From contig JAPLSP010000455.1 of the NCBI GenBank assembly GCA_026398575.1, positions 1-5,538 on the forward strand: 5,538 nucleotides of DNA. Direction: 5' to 3'. A program made the position numbers and the translations under genes. Below the pieces are notes generated by a model that saw only the letters and a program-made list of their open reading frames with translations, did no database searches and was not told the origin of the DNA. Source of the DNA: Candidatus Sumerlaeota bacterium. Its GTDB lineage: Bacteria > Sumerlaeota > Sumerlaeia > JADFCT01. This document shows, one piece after another, positions 5,418 through 5,538 of this stretch. Each line of letters opens with the position of its first letter. The first letter of the stretch is position 1.

Positions 5418-5434
5418 GGACGTGAGGGACCTAA
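5418..5434. repeat. 17-nt repeat, right copy (inverted relative to 4340-4356)
   Basis: GGACGTGAGGGACCTAA differs by one base from the reverse complement of 4340-4356. It starts 9 nt after the UroD-like stop codon. The two copies bracket the gene as short inverted repeats. Confidence 0.65.
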
Positions 5435-5445
5435 GTGTTCTAATT

Positions 5446-5469
5446 CAGAAATACGATCACGTATTTTTG
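5446..5469 (+). terminator. Stem-loop terminator candidate after the UroD-like gene
   Basis: CAGAAATACG (5446-5455) pairs with CGTATTTTTG (5460-5469) around a 4-nt ATCA loop: 10 consecutive pairs, one of them G-U. The T-tract lies in the 3' arm rather than after it, which is less than ideal for an intrinsic terminator. The near-perfect symmetry could also serve as an operator for a gene beyond the window. Confidence 0.5.
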
Positions 5470-5474
5470 CCTAA

Positions 5475-5518
5475 GGACCGAAAGCAATGCGCTCGGGGGC
5501 GGCGCCAGCATTTGGAGT
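5475..5518. repeat. Dispersed GC-rich repeat, copy B
   Basis: The strand-reversed match to copy A is clearest in 5486-5518, with 29 of 33 positions identical and an unbroken GCGGCGCCAGC core; weaker similarity reaches about 5475. It lies between the stem-loop after the UroD-like gene and the window end. Confidence 0.7.
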
Positions 5519-5536
5519 GCGGTTGCTTGCTGCCGC
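5519..5536 (+). repeat. Hairpin attached to repeat copy B
   Basis: GCGGTTG (5519-5525) and CTGCCGC (5530-5536) form a 7-position stem around CTTG, with one G-T pair and one T-T mismatch. It directly follows the dispersed repeat, as expected if the repeat unit includes a REP-like hairpin. The unit probably continues beyond the window. Confidence 0.45.
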
Positions 5537-5538
5537 TT

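Overview
The window looks like a bacterial chromosome or metagenome contig of moderately high GC content. The prepilin gene has an N-terminal segment and a 'YDPTNGTVSxGD' ending of a type common in uncultivated PVC-like lineages such as Hydrogenedentes, Sumerlaeota and Lentisphaerota. Dispersed intergenic repeats, a periplasmic sugar-binding lipoprotein and a UroD-like protein fit the same picture. The phylum is an inference. There is no RNA gene, CRISPR array or transposase.

Left part, minus strand, read from 3165 down to 45. A shortened AmmeMemoRadiSam-type radical SAM gene (amrS-like) comes first. A small protein with a twin-arginine signal follows, then a small single-pass membrane protein with an acidic 'ENLDLLKDMD' tail, overlapping by 4 nt (ATGA) with a secreted DUF3106-like protein. 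Last is a prepilin-like gene 28 nt downstream. Spacing suggests one or two transcription units. The most striking point is that the amrS-like gene is in frame but lacks the whole central block that normally carries the CxxxCxxC iron-sulfur motif.

Middle, 3166-3333. This is a divergent intergenic region. It holds a good sigma70-type promoter for the plus strand (TTGACG, 18 nt, TACAAT), a 19-nt pseudo-palindrome over its -10 box that is a candidate operator, and a weaker candidate promoter facing amrS.

Right part, plus strand, 3334-5408. A YtfQ-like galactofuranose/sugar-binding lipoprotein is followed by a UroD/MtaA-superfamily protein that is not a heme-pathway HemE. No ABC ATPase or permease is present. 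The pair may work in uptake and processing of a sugar or methylated compound, which is inference.

Repeats. Inverted copies of a GC-rich dispersed repeat (about 33-45 nt) lie at the two ends of the window. An inverted pair of a 17-nt element (16/17 identical) flanks the UroD-like gene. A heptamer array rich in ATG on the minus strand lies between amrS and the Tat-signal gene. I see no clearly new multi-gene system. The best candidates for follow-up are the deleted amrS with its small Tat partner and the operator-like palindrome.
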